Shown: positions 34,124-42,757 of the stretch, piece after piece
How positions within the stretch are numbered: the stretch's first letter is position 1
Layout of the letters: the number at the start of each line of letters is the position of its first letter
NCBI GenBank assembly: GCA_045568635.1
Contig: JBJLAO010000003.1
Span: forward strand, 186,001 to 250,000
Source of the DNA: MedAcidi-G1 sp000817085
GTDB taxonomy: Bacteria; Actinomycetota; Acidimicrobiia; Acidimicrobiales; MedAcidi-G1
Direction: 5' to 3'
Length of the DNA stretch: 64,000 nucleotides
Notes under the pieces: generated by a model
What the model saw: only the letters and a program-made list of their open reading frames with translations
The model's database searches: none
What the model was told of the DNA's origin: nothing
Translations under genes and position numbers: made by a program

Positions 34124-34957
34124 ATGACAAAAAGACTTGAAGGAATGGTTGCTGTAATAACTGGTGCTTCCAGCGGCATAGGTGCTGGAACTGTGCACCG
34201 TTTTGTAGAGGAAGGAGCTTCCGTAGTAGCAGCTGATATCCAGGAACAAGCAGGCGAAGCGCTAGCCGCAGAATTTGGAGAGTCTGTTGTTTTTATTAGA
34301 ACCGATGTAACTCAAGAAGAGCAAGTTGCCGCTGCAGTGGATCTTGCTGTTGAAAAATTTGGGCGTTTAGATTGCATGTTTAATAATGCGGGAATAGTCG
34401 GTGTAGTTGGACCAATTGCAGATACACCAACTGAAGATTGGGATACAACGATTGCCATCTTGCTCAAAGGGGTTTTTCTCGGCTGCAAGCATGCAGCTCG
34501 AGTCATGATTCCTCAAGGCTCAGGGTCAATTATTTCAACAAGTAGCACCGCCGGAGTGCTTGGAGGACTTGGATCTCACGGTTATACGGCAGCTAAACAT
34601 GGTGTAATCGGCCTTGCGAAGTCAGTCGCATCAGAATTAAGCGAACATGGGGTGAGGAGTAACGCAATTGCACCGGGAAACACTGTCACTGCCATGACTG
34701 CAACTGTTACGACGGGTGATCATGAAAAATTAGAAGAAACTGCTGAAGGAATGGCTTCTAGATCAATGCTCGGAATTGCGGGACAACCTGAAGATATCGC
34801 TGCCGCTGCTGCTTATCTAGCTAGTAACGATGCGCGACTAGTTAATGGTCATGTTTTGGTAGTAGATGGTGGACAGACAACTTCTGGTGGAAATAATCGG
34901 TTTATAAAATCCGGTTCTGGGATGTTACGTGAAGCTGGCAAATGGGATCGATACTAA
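34124..34957 (+). CDS. Short-chain dehydrogenase/reductase 2
   Basis: A 277-residue SDR with TGASSGIGAG, NNAGIVG and catalytic YTAAK, from an ATG at 34124 (AGAAAGA upstream). The longer frame from 34085 overlaps the carotenoid-oxygenase gene and is rejected. The C-terminal region after VDGGQTT continues for about 25 residues (FIKSGSGMLREAGKWDRY), longer than the usual end. It follows the carotenoid oxygenase gene by 23 bases and precedes an ABM-fold gene, so it is probably part of that operon. Confidence 0.9.
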   Translation: MTKRLEGMVAVITGASSGIGAGTVHRFVEEGASVVAADIQEQAGEALAAEFGESVVFIRTDVTQEEQVAAAVDLAVEKFGRLDCMFNNAGIVGVVGPIADTPTEDWDTTIAILLKGVFLGCKHAARVMIPQGSGSIISTSSTAGVLGGLGSHGYTAAKHGVIGLAKSVASELSEHGVRSNAIAPGNTVTAMTATVTTGDHEKLEETAEGMASRSMLGIAGQPEDIAAAAAYLASNDARLVNGHVLVVDGGQTTSGGNNRFIKSGSGMLREAGKWDRY

Positions 34958-34985
34958 TTCCTCAAAATCTAAAAGGAGTAAATCT

Positions 34986-35342
34986 ATGATCATTATCGCT
35001 GGAACTATCGACTTTGAAGACGAAGAAAATCGAGATACAGCCTTAGAGCAAAGTCGAAACCTTCAACAAGCAACCCGCGATGATGAAGAGGGGTGCCTTG
35101 CATACTGTTTTGCTGCTGATCCTTGCGTGTCAACTCGTATACAGGTTTACGAGTTGTGGACTACCGGTCAAAGTTTGGACGATCATTTTGATCACGCTAA
35201 CTATCACAACATGCGTAAGGCTCTGGGACAAAATGGCATGGTCGGGAGTGATACTAGGAAATTCAGAATCGATGCAGATGATCCTGTTTATGGTGAAGAC
35301 AGGATCGCAAGTTCCAAGTTCTGGTCTGTTGAAGGAGACTGA
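34986..35342 (+). CDS. ABM-fold small monooxygenase-like protein 2
   Basis: A 118-residue protein from an ATG at 34986 with AAAAGGAG seven bases upstream. It has the dimeric alpha-beta barrel pattern: MIIIAGTIDFE, GCLAYCFAADP, IQVYELWTTGQSLDDHF. It is a clear paralogue of the protein at 50477-50779. The family includes cofactor-free quinone-forming monooxygenases. Located 28 bases after an SDR gene and 5 bases before a HAD hydrolase gene in one operon. Function unassigned. Confidence 0.8.
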   Translation: MIIIAGTIDFEDEENRDTALEQSRNLQQATRDDEEGCLAYCFAADPCVSTRIQVYELWTTGQSLDDHFDHANYHNMRKALGQNGMVGSDTRKFRIDADDPVYGEDRIASSKFWSVEGD

Positions 35343-35347
35343 ATTTT

Positions 35348-36007
35348 TTGGATAGAAGTTTCGATGCTGTAGTTTTTGACTACGGCGGTGTGATGATCAC
35401 ATCTATTACAAACAAATTTGTTCCTCTAGCTGAGCGTGCGGAAACATCAGTCGAAGTGATTCGAGAAATAGTGATGGGACCGCTTGGCGTTTCCACTAAC
35501 CATCCTTGGCATTGTGCTGAAAGAGGTGAGATACCTTTGGATCGAATTCAAGAAGGCCTTGAGCCTTACGCTGCAGAACATTCTGTGAAACTTTTTGGCG
35601 ATGAGATAGAAACCGTTTATTCGAATACGAAAACTGGCCTTACTTCTCCTTACCAAATTATTGAACCTATGATTCAAAAAGCAATTGATGTTAAAAAAGA
35701 TGGATTCTCTATAGCCCTTTTAACAAATATTTTCACTGAGTTTTACCCGACAGTCAAAGAAGAACTAGATGAAGTCAAGTTCGATGCTTGGGTTGCTTCG
35801 TCCGAGGAAGGCACCCGAAAACCTGAAGCAAAAATCTATGAAAGAACAGAAGAACTTTTACAAGTTTCTGGTGAAAAAATCTTATTTTTGGATGATTTCA
35901 CACCGAATCTAATTGCAGCTAAAGAAGCAGGATGGTCAATCATTCAAGTTTCAGACCCTCTTGATGCAATCAAAGAACTAGATGACAAACTGCTTTTACC
36001 ATCTTAG
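35348..36007 (+). CDS. HAD-superfamily hydrolase
   Basis: A 219-residue HAD protein starting at TTG 35348, five bases after the ABM gene. Motif I is VVFDYGG, motif II AL-L-TN, motif III lysine lies in EEGTRKPEAKIY, and motif IV is FLDDFTPNLIAA. The arrangement resembles the HAD-IA haloacid dehalogenase/epoxide hydrolase N-terminal/acyl-CoA-dehydrogenase-like group. Motif I reads DYGG rather than DxDxT, as in several phosphatases and dehalogenases of this subgroup. Likely a phosphatase or dehalogenase; substrate unknown. Confidence 0.85.
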   Translation: MDRSFDAVVFDYGGVMITSITNKFVPLAERAETSVEVIREIVMGPLGVSTNHPWHCAERGEIPLDRIQEGLEPYAAEHSVKLFGDEIETVYSNTKTGLTSPYQIIEPMIQKAIDVKKDGFSIALLTNIFTEFYPTVKEELDEVKFDAWVASSEEGTRKPEAKIYERTEELLQVSGEKILFLDDFTPNLIAAKEAGWSIIQVSDPLDAIKELDDKLLLPS

Positions 36008-36067
36008 AAATCTCTTACAAATAAATTGATAGAGTTCAAATAGTTTCAAAAATAGACAAACTTATTC

Positions 36068-36086
36068 AAACAATTAATAATTGTTT
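36068..36086. promoter_or_regulatory. Perfect 8-bp dyad upstream of the first tandem Rieske gene
   Basis: AAACAATTaatAATTGTTT is a perfect inverted repeat 26 bases before the start of Rieske copy 1. It resembles MarR/TetR-type operators in form. Copy 2 has no such element, as its start is embedded in the end of the preceding small gene. Confidence 0.45.
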
Positions 36087-36112
36087 TATCGAATATCTAA
36101 AGGTTAATAATT

Positions 36113-36791
36113 ATGAGTGAAATTCTTTCTCCTGGGGAAGCTAGATCTCCGGGTATCTCCTATCAAGAATTACTTGATACTGACACTCATGAAGTTCCAG
36201 AAGTTCTACGTCTTGAATCCCCTCGTTTCTTAGGCGACGATGATATATCAATCACTCGCTACACAACGCGTGAGTGGCATGACATTGAAGTAGAGAAACT
36301 TTGGAGCCGAGTCTGGCAGTATGCCTGTCGAGAGGAAGAAATTCCTGAGGTAGGCGACTACTACGTATATGACATAGCAAAAGCTTCTTACATAGTCATG
36401 CGTTCCGCACCTGACGAAATACAGGCCTATCCGAATGCTTGTCTTCATCGCGGTAGGAGATTAAAGGACTATGACGGCAACTGTTCAGAGATTCGCTGTC
36501 CTTTTCATGGGCATTGTTGGGAGATAAGTGGAGAGTTGAAAGATATTCCGGCTTCTTGGGATTTTCCTCATCTAGAAGAACGGGGTTCTGACTATCATCT
36601 TCCAGAAATTCAAGTGGCTACATGGGCTGGATTCGTATTCATTAATCCAGACCCTGACTGTGAACCTTTTGAAGATTTTCTCGGTGACATGGCTGATCAT
36701 TTCGAGGGGTGGGATCTAGCCAATCGTTATAAACAAGCTCATATAGCGAAGGTGATTGATTGCAATTGGAAAATTTCACAAGAAGCTTTCT
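36113..36791 (+). repeat. Identical 679-bp segment, first copy
   Basis: Bases 36113-36791 match 37676-38354 with no difference found by reading. The identity begins exactly at the start codon of both Rieske genes and the offset is 1563 bases. A second identical block of about 125 bases occurs at 37241-37365 and 38804-38928. Between the blocks the copies differ at many positions. This mosaic indicates recent duplication or gene conversion. Confidence 0.85.
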
Positions 36792-37471
36792 CTGAGGCTT
36801 ACCACGTAAACGCTACCCATCCAAACATCATGCTTCAGCTCGGTGACACCAACTCCCAAGTCGATATATGGGACAACTTTTCTCGTGTCATTACCGCTGG
36901 AGCAACTCCAAGCCCAAACCTTGACTACGAAGTAACTGAAGAAGAAATACTCCGATGCGCTATGGATACCCGTCATGATCAGGATACGCCTATGGAAATT
37001 CCTTCTGGCTCCACTGCCCGAGCTGTTGCAGCAGACGGATCGCGTGAACGTTGGAGGGAAGATGCTGGTGATTGGGTAGACCATCTTTCTGATGCCGAGA
37101 TGATGGACAGCATCGATTACACGTTGTTCCCTAATTTTCATCCATGGGGAGCATTTAACAGAATTGTTTATCGTTTCAGGCCGAACGGTGACGATCACCG
37201 CTCTTGCATAATGGAATGCATTTTTATTGCACCGTTCAAAGGTGAACGTCCTCCCCCAGCCCCAATACATTGGCTCGAAGAACACGAAACCTTCACTGAT
37301 GCAACAGAGTTAGGCATGTTGGGGAAAGTTTTCAACCAGGATCTTTTCAACATGGCTAAAGTCCAAATGGGTCTAGAAGCAACGCATAAACCAGGAGTGT
37401 CCTTGGGTAACTATCAGGAATCAAAAGTCAGATGGCTTCACCAGAAGCTAGGCGAATGGTGTGAGGAGTAA
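36113..37471 (+). CDS. Rieske non-heme iron oxygenase alpha subunit, tandem copy 1
   Basis: A 452-residue oxygenase. The Rieske [2Fe-2S] ligands are Cys110-x-His112 and Cys129-x2-His132. The mononuclear iron region is FSEAYHVNATH, giving His231 and His236. The residue expected to be the bridging aspartate is Glu228, a substitution also described for the carnitine oxygenase CntA. The family needs a ferredoxin/reductase, which is not encoded nearby. The first 679 bases are identical to copy 2 (37676-38354). Differences between the copies fall mostly in the catalytic half, which determines substrate. Substrate may be alicyclic, aromatic or a quaternary amine. The region upstream (105 bases, AT-rich) holds a dyad. 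Confidence 0.9.
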   Translation: MSEILSPGEARSPGISYQELLDTDTHEVPEVLRLESPRFLGDDDISITRYTTREWHDIEVEKLWSRVWQYACREEEIPEVGDYYVYDIAKASYIVMRSAPDEIQAYPNACLHRGRRLKDYDGNCSEIRCPFHGHCWEISGELKDIPASWDFPHLEERGSDYHLPEIQVATWAGFVFINPDPDCEPFEDFLGDMADHFEGWDLANRYKQAHIAKVIDCNWKISQEAFSEAYHVNATHPNIMLQLGDTNSQVDIWDNFSRVITAGATPSPNLDYEVTEEEILRCAMDTRHDQDTPMEIPSGSTARAVAADGSRERWREDAGDWVDHLSDAEMMDSIDYTLFPNFHPWGAFNRIVYRFRPNGDDHRSCIMECIFIAPFKGERPPPAPIHWLEEHETFTDATELGMLGKVFNQDLFNMAKVQMGLEATHKPGVSLGNYQESKVRWLHQKLGEWCEE

Positions 37472-37473
37472 GA

Positions 37474-37683
37474 ATGTTAGGTATTTATCACCCCTTTAGT
37501 AAAGCTCTTTACGAACAGGACGGCGAAGGTAACGTTCTCGTTACCGATAATGAAAAAACTGGTCTATTTAGGGCAGACGGATCTTGGGTTAGTGGAGAGT
37601 TAAAAGAATGCGATCCACAAATGTGTAATTGGATAGCCGGTCCACAACTTGGAAGTCATCGGCTTGTAAAAGCTGATGAGTGA
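37474..37683 (+). CDS. Small conserved-looking protein between the Rieske copies
   Basis: A 69-residue protein with GGAG seven bases before its ATG, two bases after the stop of Rieske copy 1. Its end overlaps the start of copy 2 by eight bases. The sequence (MLGIYHPFSKALYEQDGEGN..., CDPQMCNWIAGP) contains two nearby cysteines and no signal peptide or membrane segment. I do not recognise a family. Its tight coupling suggests a small accessory subunit for the oxygenase. It is present only once, so the duplicated unit did not include a second complete copy. Confidence 0.6.
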   Translation: MLGIYHPFSKALYEQDGEGNVLVTDNEKTGLFRADGSWVSGELKECDPQMCNWIAGPQLGSHRLVKADE

Positions 37684-38354
37684 AATTCTTTCTCCTGGGG
37701 AAGCTAGATCTCCGGGTATCTCCTATCAAGAATTACTTGATACTGACACTCATGAAGTTCCAGAAGTTCTACGTCTTGAATCCCCTCGTTTCTTAGGCGA
37801 CGATGATATATCAATCACTCGCTACACAACGCGTGAGTGGCATGACATTGAAGTAGAGAAACTTTGGAGCCGAGTCTGGCAGTATGCCTGTCGAGAGGAA
37901 GAAATTCCTGAGGTAGGCGACTACTACGTATATGACATAGCAAAAGCTTCTTACATAGTCATGCGTTCCGCACCTGACGAAATACAGGCCTATCCGAATG
38001 CTTGTCTTCATCGCGGTAGGAGATTAAAGGACTATGACGGCAACTGTTCAGAGATTCGCTGTCCTTTTCATGGGCATTGTTGGGAGATAAGTGGAGAGTT
38101 GAAAGATATTCCGGCTTCTTGGGATTTTCCTCATCTAGAAGAACGGGGTTCTGACTATCATCTTCCAGAAATTCAAGTGGCTACATGGGCTGGATTCGTA
38201 TTCATTAATCCAGACCCTGACTGTGAACCTTTTGAAGATTTTCTCGGTGACATGGCTGATCATTTCGAGGGGTGGGATCTAGCCAATCGTTATAAACAAG
38301 CTCATATAGCGAAGGTGATTGATTGCAATTGGAAAATTTCACAAGAAGCTTTCT
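37676..38354 (+). repeat. Identical 679-bp segment, second copy
   Basis: Second copy of the 679-base segment also present at 36113-36791. It begins exactly at the start codon; the preceding bases (end of the 69-residue gene) bear no resemblance to those before copy 1. Confidence 0.85.
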
Positions 38355-39031
38355 GTGAGGCTTACCACACAAACGCTACCCATCCAAACATCGTGTTTCA
38401 GCTCGGTGACACCAACTCCCAAGTCGATATATGGGACAACTTCGCAAGAAACATTACACCTGGGGCAACTCCAAGCCCTATTCTTGACTACGAAGTAACT
38501 GAAGAAGAAATACTCCGATGCGCTACGGATACCCGTCATGATCAGGATACGCCTATGGAAATTCCTTCTGGCTCCACTGCCCGAGCTATCGCAGCAGCCG
38601 GAGGCAGAGAACGATGGAGAGAAGAGGCTGGTGATTGGGTAGACCGTCTTTCTGATGCCGAAATGGTCGACAATATCTATTACACGTTGTTCCCTAATTT
38701 TCATCCATGGGGAGCATTTAACAGAATTGTTTATCGTTTCAGGCCGAACGGTGACGATCACCGCTCTTCAATAATGGAATGCATTTTTATTGCACCTTTT
38801 ATTGGTGAACGTCCTCCCCCAGCCCCAATACATTGGCTCGAAGAACACGAAACCTTCACTGATGCAACAGAGTTAGGCATGTTGGGGAAAGTTTTCAACC
38901 AGGATCTTTTCAACATGGCTAAAGTCCAGACAGGTCTAGAAGCAACTCATAAACCAGGAGTGTCCTTGGGTAACTATCAGGAATCAAAAGTCAGATGGCT
39001 TCACCAGAAGCTAAGCGAATGGTGCGAGTAG
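37676..39031 (+). CDS. Rieske non-heme iron oxygenase alpha subunit, tandem copy 2
   Basis: A 451-residue paralogue of copy 1. The Rieske domain (Cys110/His112, Cys129/His132) is identical in sequence. The iron site is FCEAYHTNATH with Glu228 again in the bridging position. Substitutions relative to copy 1 cluster at residues about 227-380, for example S/C227, V/T232, ML/VF near 240, SRVITAG/ARNITPG near 255, and S-I-D/N-I-Y near 340. Several line the expected active-site pocket, so the two could differ in substrate preference. Its ATG lies inside the end of the small gene (37474-37683), giving translational coupling. Confidence 0.88.
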   Translation: MSEILSPGEARSPGISYQELLDTDTHEVPEVLRLESPRFLGDDDISITRYTTREWHDIEVEKLWSRVWQYACREEEIPEVGDYYVYDIAKASYIVMRSAPDEIQAYPNACLHRGRRLKDYDGNCSEIRCPFHGHCWEISGELKDIPASWDFPHLEERGSDYHLPEIQVATWAGFVFINPDPDCEPFEDFLGDMADHFEGWDLANRYKQAHIAKVIDCNWKISQEAFCEAYHTNATHPNIVFQLGDTNSQVDIWDNFARNITPGATPSPILDYEVTEEEILRCATDTRHDQDTPMEIPSGSTARAIAAAGGRERWREEAGDWVDRLSDAEMVDNIYYTLFPNFHPWGAFNRIVYRFRPNGDDHRSSIMECIFIAPFIGERPPPAPIHWLEEHETFTDATELGMLGKVFNQDLFNMAKVQTGLEATHKPGVSLGNYQESKVRWLHQKLSEWCE

Positions 39032-39088
39032 AACTAGTCTTCGTTATCTTTTGCTTGTTTGACTGACGCACTGTCTTTCAGGTGACCA

Positions 39089-39664
39089 TTAATGCAATGT
39101 CCATCCCTCTGGAGGGTTGAAACCAAACTCTATTCCGGCATCAGCAAGGGCTACAAACAAGTAACGACCAAAAGACCTTTCACAGGTCAGTAAATAAGAA
39201 CGACCTTCTGTCTGGTCATTTCGGATTAGGTCGCATGAAACTCCGGCTACCGCTGCAGAAAAAACCGCACCGTCTGGGATCATGTCATCAGCGAAATCAA
39301 TGTTACAAACCTTTGCAAGGGCAAGACTAGAACATGACCCCGAGATCCGAACCATCGCTCTCCCATGAGTAATGTCTAAAACAGTGACAAATCCCTCCTC
39401 TGGAATAGTTTCAATCAGCTCATTGGCCATTTCAGGAGCTGCATAAAGAGTCCACTCATCTGGACGAGTCCCGCATACAAGTACTCCATCGATAATTTCT
39501 CGACTACAACCGAACGGGGTTGATAGATAGGTGGCAGCCGCTGTCTCAGATCCTGTTCGAACTAAAATCTTTGTTGCAGCTCCAACATCAGTCAGGGTAA
39601 GAGCACCGTTCAGTGTCGTTAGCTGTTCAGCGGTTATTGGACTTAAAAACTTCAGTTCAGACAT
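39089..39664 (-). CDS. soxG: Sarcosine oxidase gamma subunit
   Basis: A 191-residue protein from the ATG at 39664, with GGAG nine bases upstream; the longer frame from 39691 is rejected. It has a GcvT-like small fold with FGCSREIIDG, CGTRPDEWTLYAAP and the VLDITHGRAMVRISG segment typical of SoxG. Gamma is a structural subunit of heterotetrameric sarcosine oxidase. The start overlaps the soxA stop by eight bases, the last step of a coupled B-D-A-G operon. Confidence 0.88.
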   Translation of the reverse strand: MSELKFLSPITAEQLTTLNGALTLTDVGAATKILVRTGSETAAATYLSTPFGCSREIIDGVLVCGTRPDEWTLYAAPEMANELIETIPEEGFVTVLDITHGRAMVRISGSCSSLALAKVCNIDFADDMIPDGAVFSAAVAGVSCDLIRNDQTEGRSYLLTCERSFGRYLFVALADAGIEFGFNPPEGWTLH

Positions 39665-42515
39665 GTTGGCGTTCTCCTTCCGGATCAACATGAGCGTGAT
39701 TCTCCATCACAGTTACGGGAATACGTGACCCATCAACAAGGAGAACAGTGACAATAGTGCCAGATATTGCAAACATTGGATGCACTTGTCCAAGACATAC
39801 CGACCGGCCCAATGTAGGCGACATGCGACTAGAAGTTATACGACCCAAGATTTCATTGGAGTCTTCTGCAACTATTTGACATGCCTCATCAGGAACAATC
39901 GAACCATCAACCGGTTGAAGGCTCACGAGTACAGGCAAATCATTGCGCTCGTAAGCAGCACGTAATTCGGGCAATCCAAGAGTGTCGACTTTATCCAGTT
40001 TTACCAGACTGCCGAGACCAACTGACGGCGCTTTAGTAAGCCCATCTGTGTCTTGACCCACTATGTAATGACCTTTCTCAAGTCTAAGAATTCGTTGAGC
40101 TTCGACACCAAAAGGTGAAATACCAAGATCAGCTCCAGCTTCTAAAAGGGTTTCCCATACATGAATGGCAAACCCTGAAGGAACGTGAAGTTCGTACGAC
40201 AACTCACCAGTAAAACCAATTCGCCAGATAATACAATTATCGACAGAAGCTACGGTTCCTTTACGAACGCTAAAATACGGGAAAGCTTCAGAACTGAGGT
40301 CAATACCTGTTATCAATCTCTCTAACAGAGTCCGTGACTTCGGGCCGGCAACGTTAATGCTAGTTAGACCACCAGTAACCGGAGTGATATGGACATTCCA
40401 TTCGGGATGCGCTGTTTGTAGCCAATCCTCTAGCATTTCCCAAACTGCTCCTGCTCCAGAAGAAGTAGTGGTCATTAACCAATGATCTGAACTGAGGCGT
40501 CCGGTGACACCATCATCTAACACCACTCCATCTTCGGCAACCATCGCTCCATAACGGACACGACCAATCTCTAACTTCTGCCATCGATTTACATACACCA
40601 ACTCAAGAAGTTTTGGAACATCAGAACCCCGAAGGTCAAGTTTTCCTAGTGGAGTGACATCAATAATACCTACGTTGCTCCTTACATTCTCGGCTTCACT
40701 ATAAGCATCTCCGTAATGGTCAGGGCGAATCCACAGTCCTGCGAGTAGAGGAGTTGCATTATGCTCTTCATGCCAGTCCTGGAGTGCAGATCGTCTGATT
40801 GGTTCATGAATACGTCCAGCTAAAGCACCGAGCGTAACCGGTGCAAATGGAGGCCTCCATACCGTGGTGCCAATGTCTGCCAGTGGTACATCATGACTCT
40901 CAGCTAGAACAGCCGCAGCGTTAACTGTCTCGAGTTTTCCTTGGGCTGACCCCATAGTCACTGTGGTGTAACGCTTCATTAATTCAATCGAATCAAAACC
41001 TTCAGTGGCAGCCTGCATTAAATCCTTAGAAGAAACATCTTCAGACATATCAACCATCCCGTGGGTCGTACTTCGGTAACACTCTGGGTGAGGTGATCTC
41101 AATAATTGTGGCCTGTTATCAGGTATTTCATCAGGTGCTGGATGATCGGGGCTATTTGCCCAGATTAATGACACTCTACGTTTATGCCGTAAACGAAGTG
41201 CTCGATTAGCAGCTAGATCTCCAGTCGATTTCCCATGTTCAACTAGCTCTTCGATGCTTCCATCACCAACAATTCCACCAGTAGCTAGCACTTCGTTAGG
41301 AAGTGAAACAGGAAAATATCGGGCGGCTATCGGATCATAAACCGGTCGATCTCCGGCCATATTTAGCAGTGAGGTTGGTGCAGTCCATCCAGTAGCTAGT
41401 ACTAAGAGGTCCGCATTTACGGTTCTCCCGTCGCCCAACGTGACCTTACTAACTCGCCCTCGCCCTTGAGCAGCAATAATGGTCTCTCCTTTTCTCGCGT
41501 CAAGTTCAGCTACAATCTCAACTCCAGCATCTCGTAAATCAGCTATAGTCTCATCCCCTTGAGAGTTTGCCGACAGGATCACAGCTCTCTTACCGGGTTT
41601 AACTGCCCATAGATTAATAAGGCGTCTAACTGCTCCAGAGAGCATTACTCCTGGAAGATCATTTCCAGCAAATATATAGGGGCGTTCTAATAGTCCTGGC
41701 GCAACAACTAACGAGCCGGCTCGAGCTCTGATAAGACGTTCAGGAAATTCAGGATGACTCCGATCAATAACTGAAACCCAGTTATGGTCATAACGGCCGG
41801 TTACCGTCGAGTTAACAAGGACCTCAATATTCCTATGATCGCGAACAGATGACTCAAGAAGCGCTGCTGTCATCCGGTCACTGGAACATCCCCAAAGAAG
41901 ATGGCCACCAAGTTGATACTCATGCTCGACAAGCATCACAGAGGCTCCTTTATCCGCTGCAGCCAATGCTGCCGCCATACCAGCGGGACCACCTCCAGCG
42001 ACCAGAACGTCAGGGTGAGAATAACGCTTATCGTATATATCATGAGAACTGTTTTCCCAGTAAACTCGCCCTCCAGGAGCAAAGCGACTTAAAATTTTCT
42101 GGTACAACGGTCTCATAAATTTCGGTCTCATAAATGTCTTGTAGTAGAAACCCGCTGACAAAAACCGACCGACAATCTGGTTTAAAGAGCCAAGATCTAA
42201 TCGGAGGCTAGGCCACACATTTTGAGCAGAAACAGACATTCCATCAGTCAAACGGCGATGACCGGCACGAACATTAGGTTCGTCTCCAACCTGAACCAGG
42301 AGGTTCGGATCCCAATGGTCGGCTGAAAGAATTCCACGCCGTCGGTGATATTTCATCCCTCTTGAAAATACATCCACACCATCTGCAGCAAGAGCCGAAG
42401 CTATGGTGTCTCCAGAAAATCCAGAGTAAGTTCGACCATTCCATTTGAAAGTCAGGCACTCAGAACGGTTTATTATCTCACCATCGCGTTCAGGGAGACG
42501 GTTACAGGATGTCAC
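39657..42515 (-). CDS. soxA: Sarcosine oxidase alpha subunit
   Basis: A 952-residue protein, near the normal length. The N-terminus holds a ferredoxin-like domain (FSGDTIASALAADGVDVFSRG), then a nucleotide-binding domain (VAGGGPAGMAAALAA near residue 170), and a C-terminal GcvT-like folate-binding half. Alpha binds NAD and hosts the THF site where the oxidised methyl group becomes 5,10-methylene-THF. Sarcosine plus O2 and THF gives glycine, hydrogen peroxide and methylene-THF. The start overlaps soxD by four bases. GC content of this block seems higher than in neighbours. Confidence 0.95.
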   Translation of the reverse strand: MTSCNRLPERDGEIINRSECLTFKWNGRTYSGFSGDTIASALAADGVDVFSRGMKYHRRRGILSADHWDPNLLVQVGDEPNVRAGHRRLTDGMSVSAQNVWPSLRLDLGSLNQIVGRFLSAGFYYKTFMRPKFMRPLYQKILSRFAPGGRVYWENSSHDIYDKRYSHPDVLVAGGGPAGMAAALAAADKGASVMLVEHEYQLGGHLLWGCSSDRMTAALLESSVRDHRNIEVLVNSTVTGRYDHNWVSVIDRSHPEFPERLIRARAGSLVVAPGLLERPYIFAGNDLPGVMLSGAVRRLINLWAVKPGKRAVILSANSQGDETIADLRDAGVEIVAELDARKGETIIAAQGRGRVSKVTLGDGRTVNADLLVLATGWTAPTSLLNMAGDRPVYDPIAARYFPVSLPNEVLATGGIVGDGSIEELVEHGKSTGDLAANRALRLRHKRRVSLIWANSPDHPAPDEIPDNRPQLLRSPHPECYRSTTHGMVDMSEDVSSKDLMQAATEGFDSIELMKRYTTVTMGSAQGKLETVNAAAVLAESHDVPLADIGTTVWRPPFAPVTLGALAGRIHEPIRRSALQDWHEEHNATPLLAGLWIRPDHYGDAYSEAENVRSNVGIIDVTPLGKLDLRGSDVPKLLELVYVNRWQKLEIGRVRYGAMVAEDGVVLDDGVTGRLSSDHWLMTTTSSGAGAVWEMLEDWLQTAHPEWNVHITPVTGGLTSINVAGPKSRTLLERLITGIDLSSEAFPYFSVRKGTVASVDNCIIWRIGFTGELSYELHVPSGFAIHVWETLLEAGADLGISPFGVEAQRILRLEKGHYIVGQDTDGLTKAPSVGLGSLVKLDKVDTLGLPELRAAYERNDLPVLVSLQPVDGSIVPDEACQIVAEDSNEILGRITSSRMSPTLGRSVCLGQVHPMFAISGTIVTVLLVDGSRIPVTVMENHAHVDPEGERQHV

Positions 42516-42757
42516 GAGTTGTTCTCTCGGATCTCGTTAGTAGAAGTATTTCGTTCAATAGTGAAATATCGGCGACATCCATTACGACAGTACCAAGTTT
42601 CTGTTAGCCATCCAGCTGGGTTTTCACGAATGTATAAGTATGTTCGCCACTCTCTCAATGAAGTTGTACTCGGATTTGGCCGGACAACCGTCTCTCCACA
42701 ATTCCGAAGATCAGAAGCGTTACGCGGTCCGCAGTTTGGACAAGGAACAACAATCAT
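42512..42757 (-). CDS. soxD: Sarcosine oxidase delta subunit
   Basis: An 81-residue zinc-binding protein with CPNCG at residues 6-10 and a CRNGCRRYF motif near residue 57, the hallmark of SoxD. It is a structural subunit bridging the complex. Its ATG overlaps the soxB stop by one base (TAATG) and its stop overlaps soxA by four bases. Confidence 0.93.
   Translation of the reverse strand: MIVVPCPNCGPRNASDLRNCGETVVRPNPSTTSLREWRTYLYIRENPAGWLTETWYCRNGCRRYFTIERNTSTNEIRENNS

Noticed and set aside
34312..34506. Antisense frame within SDR 2
   Set aside because: Short, no ribosome site, and opposite a conserved SDR core.
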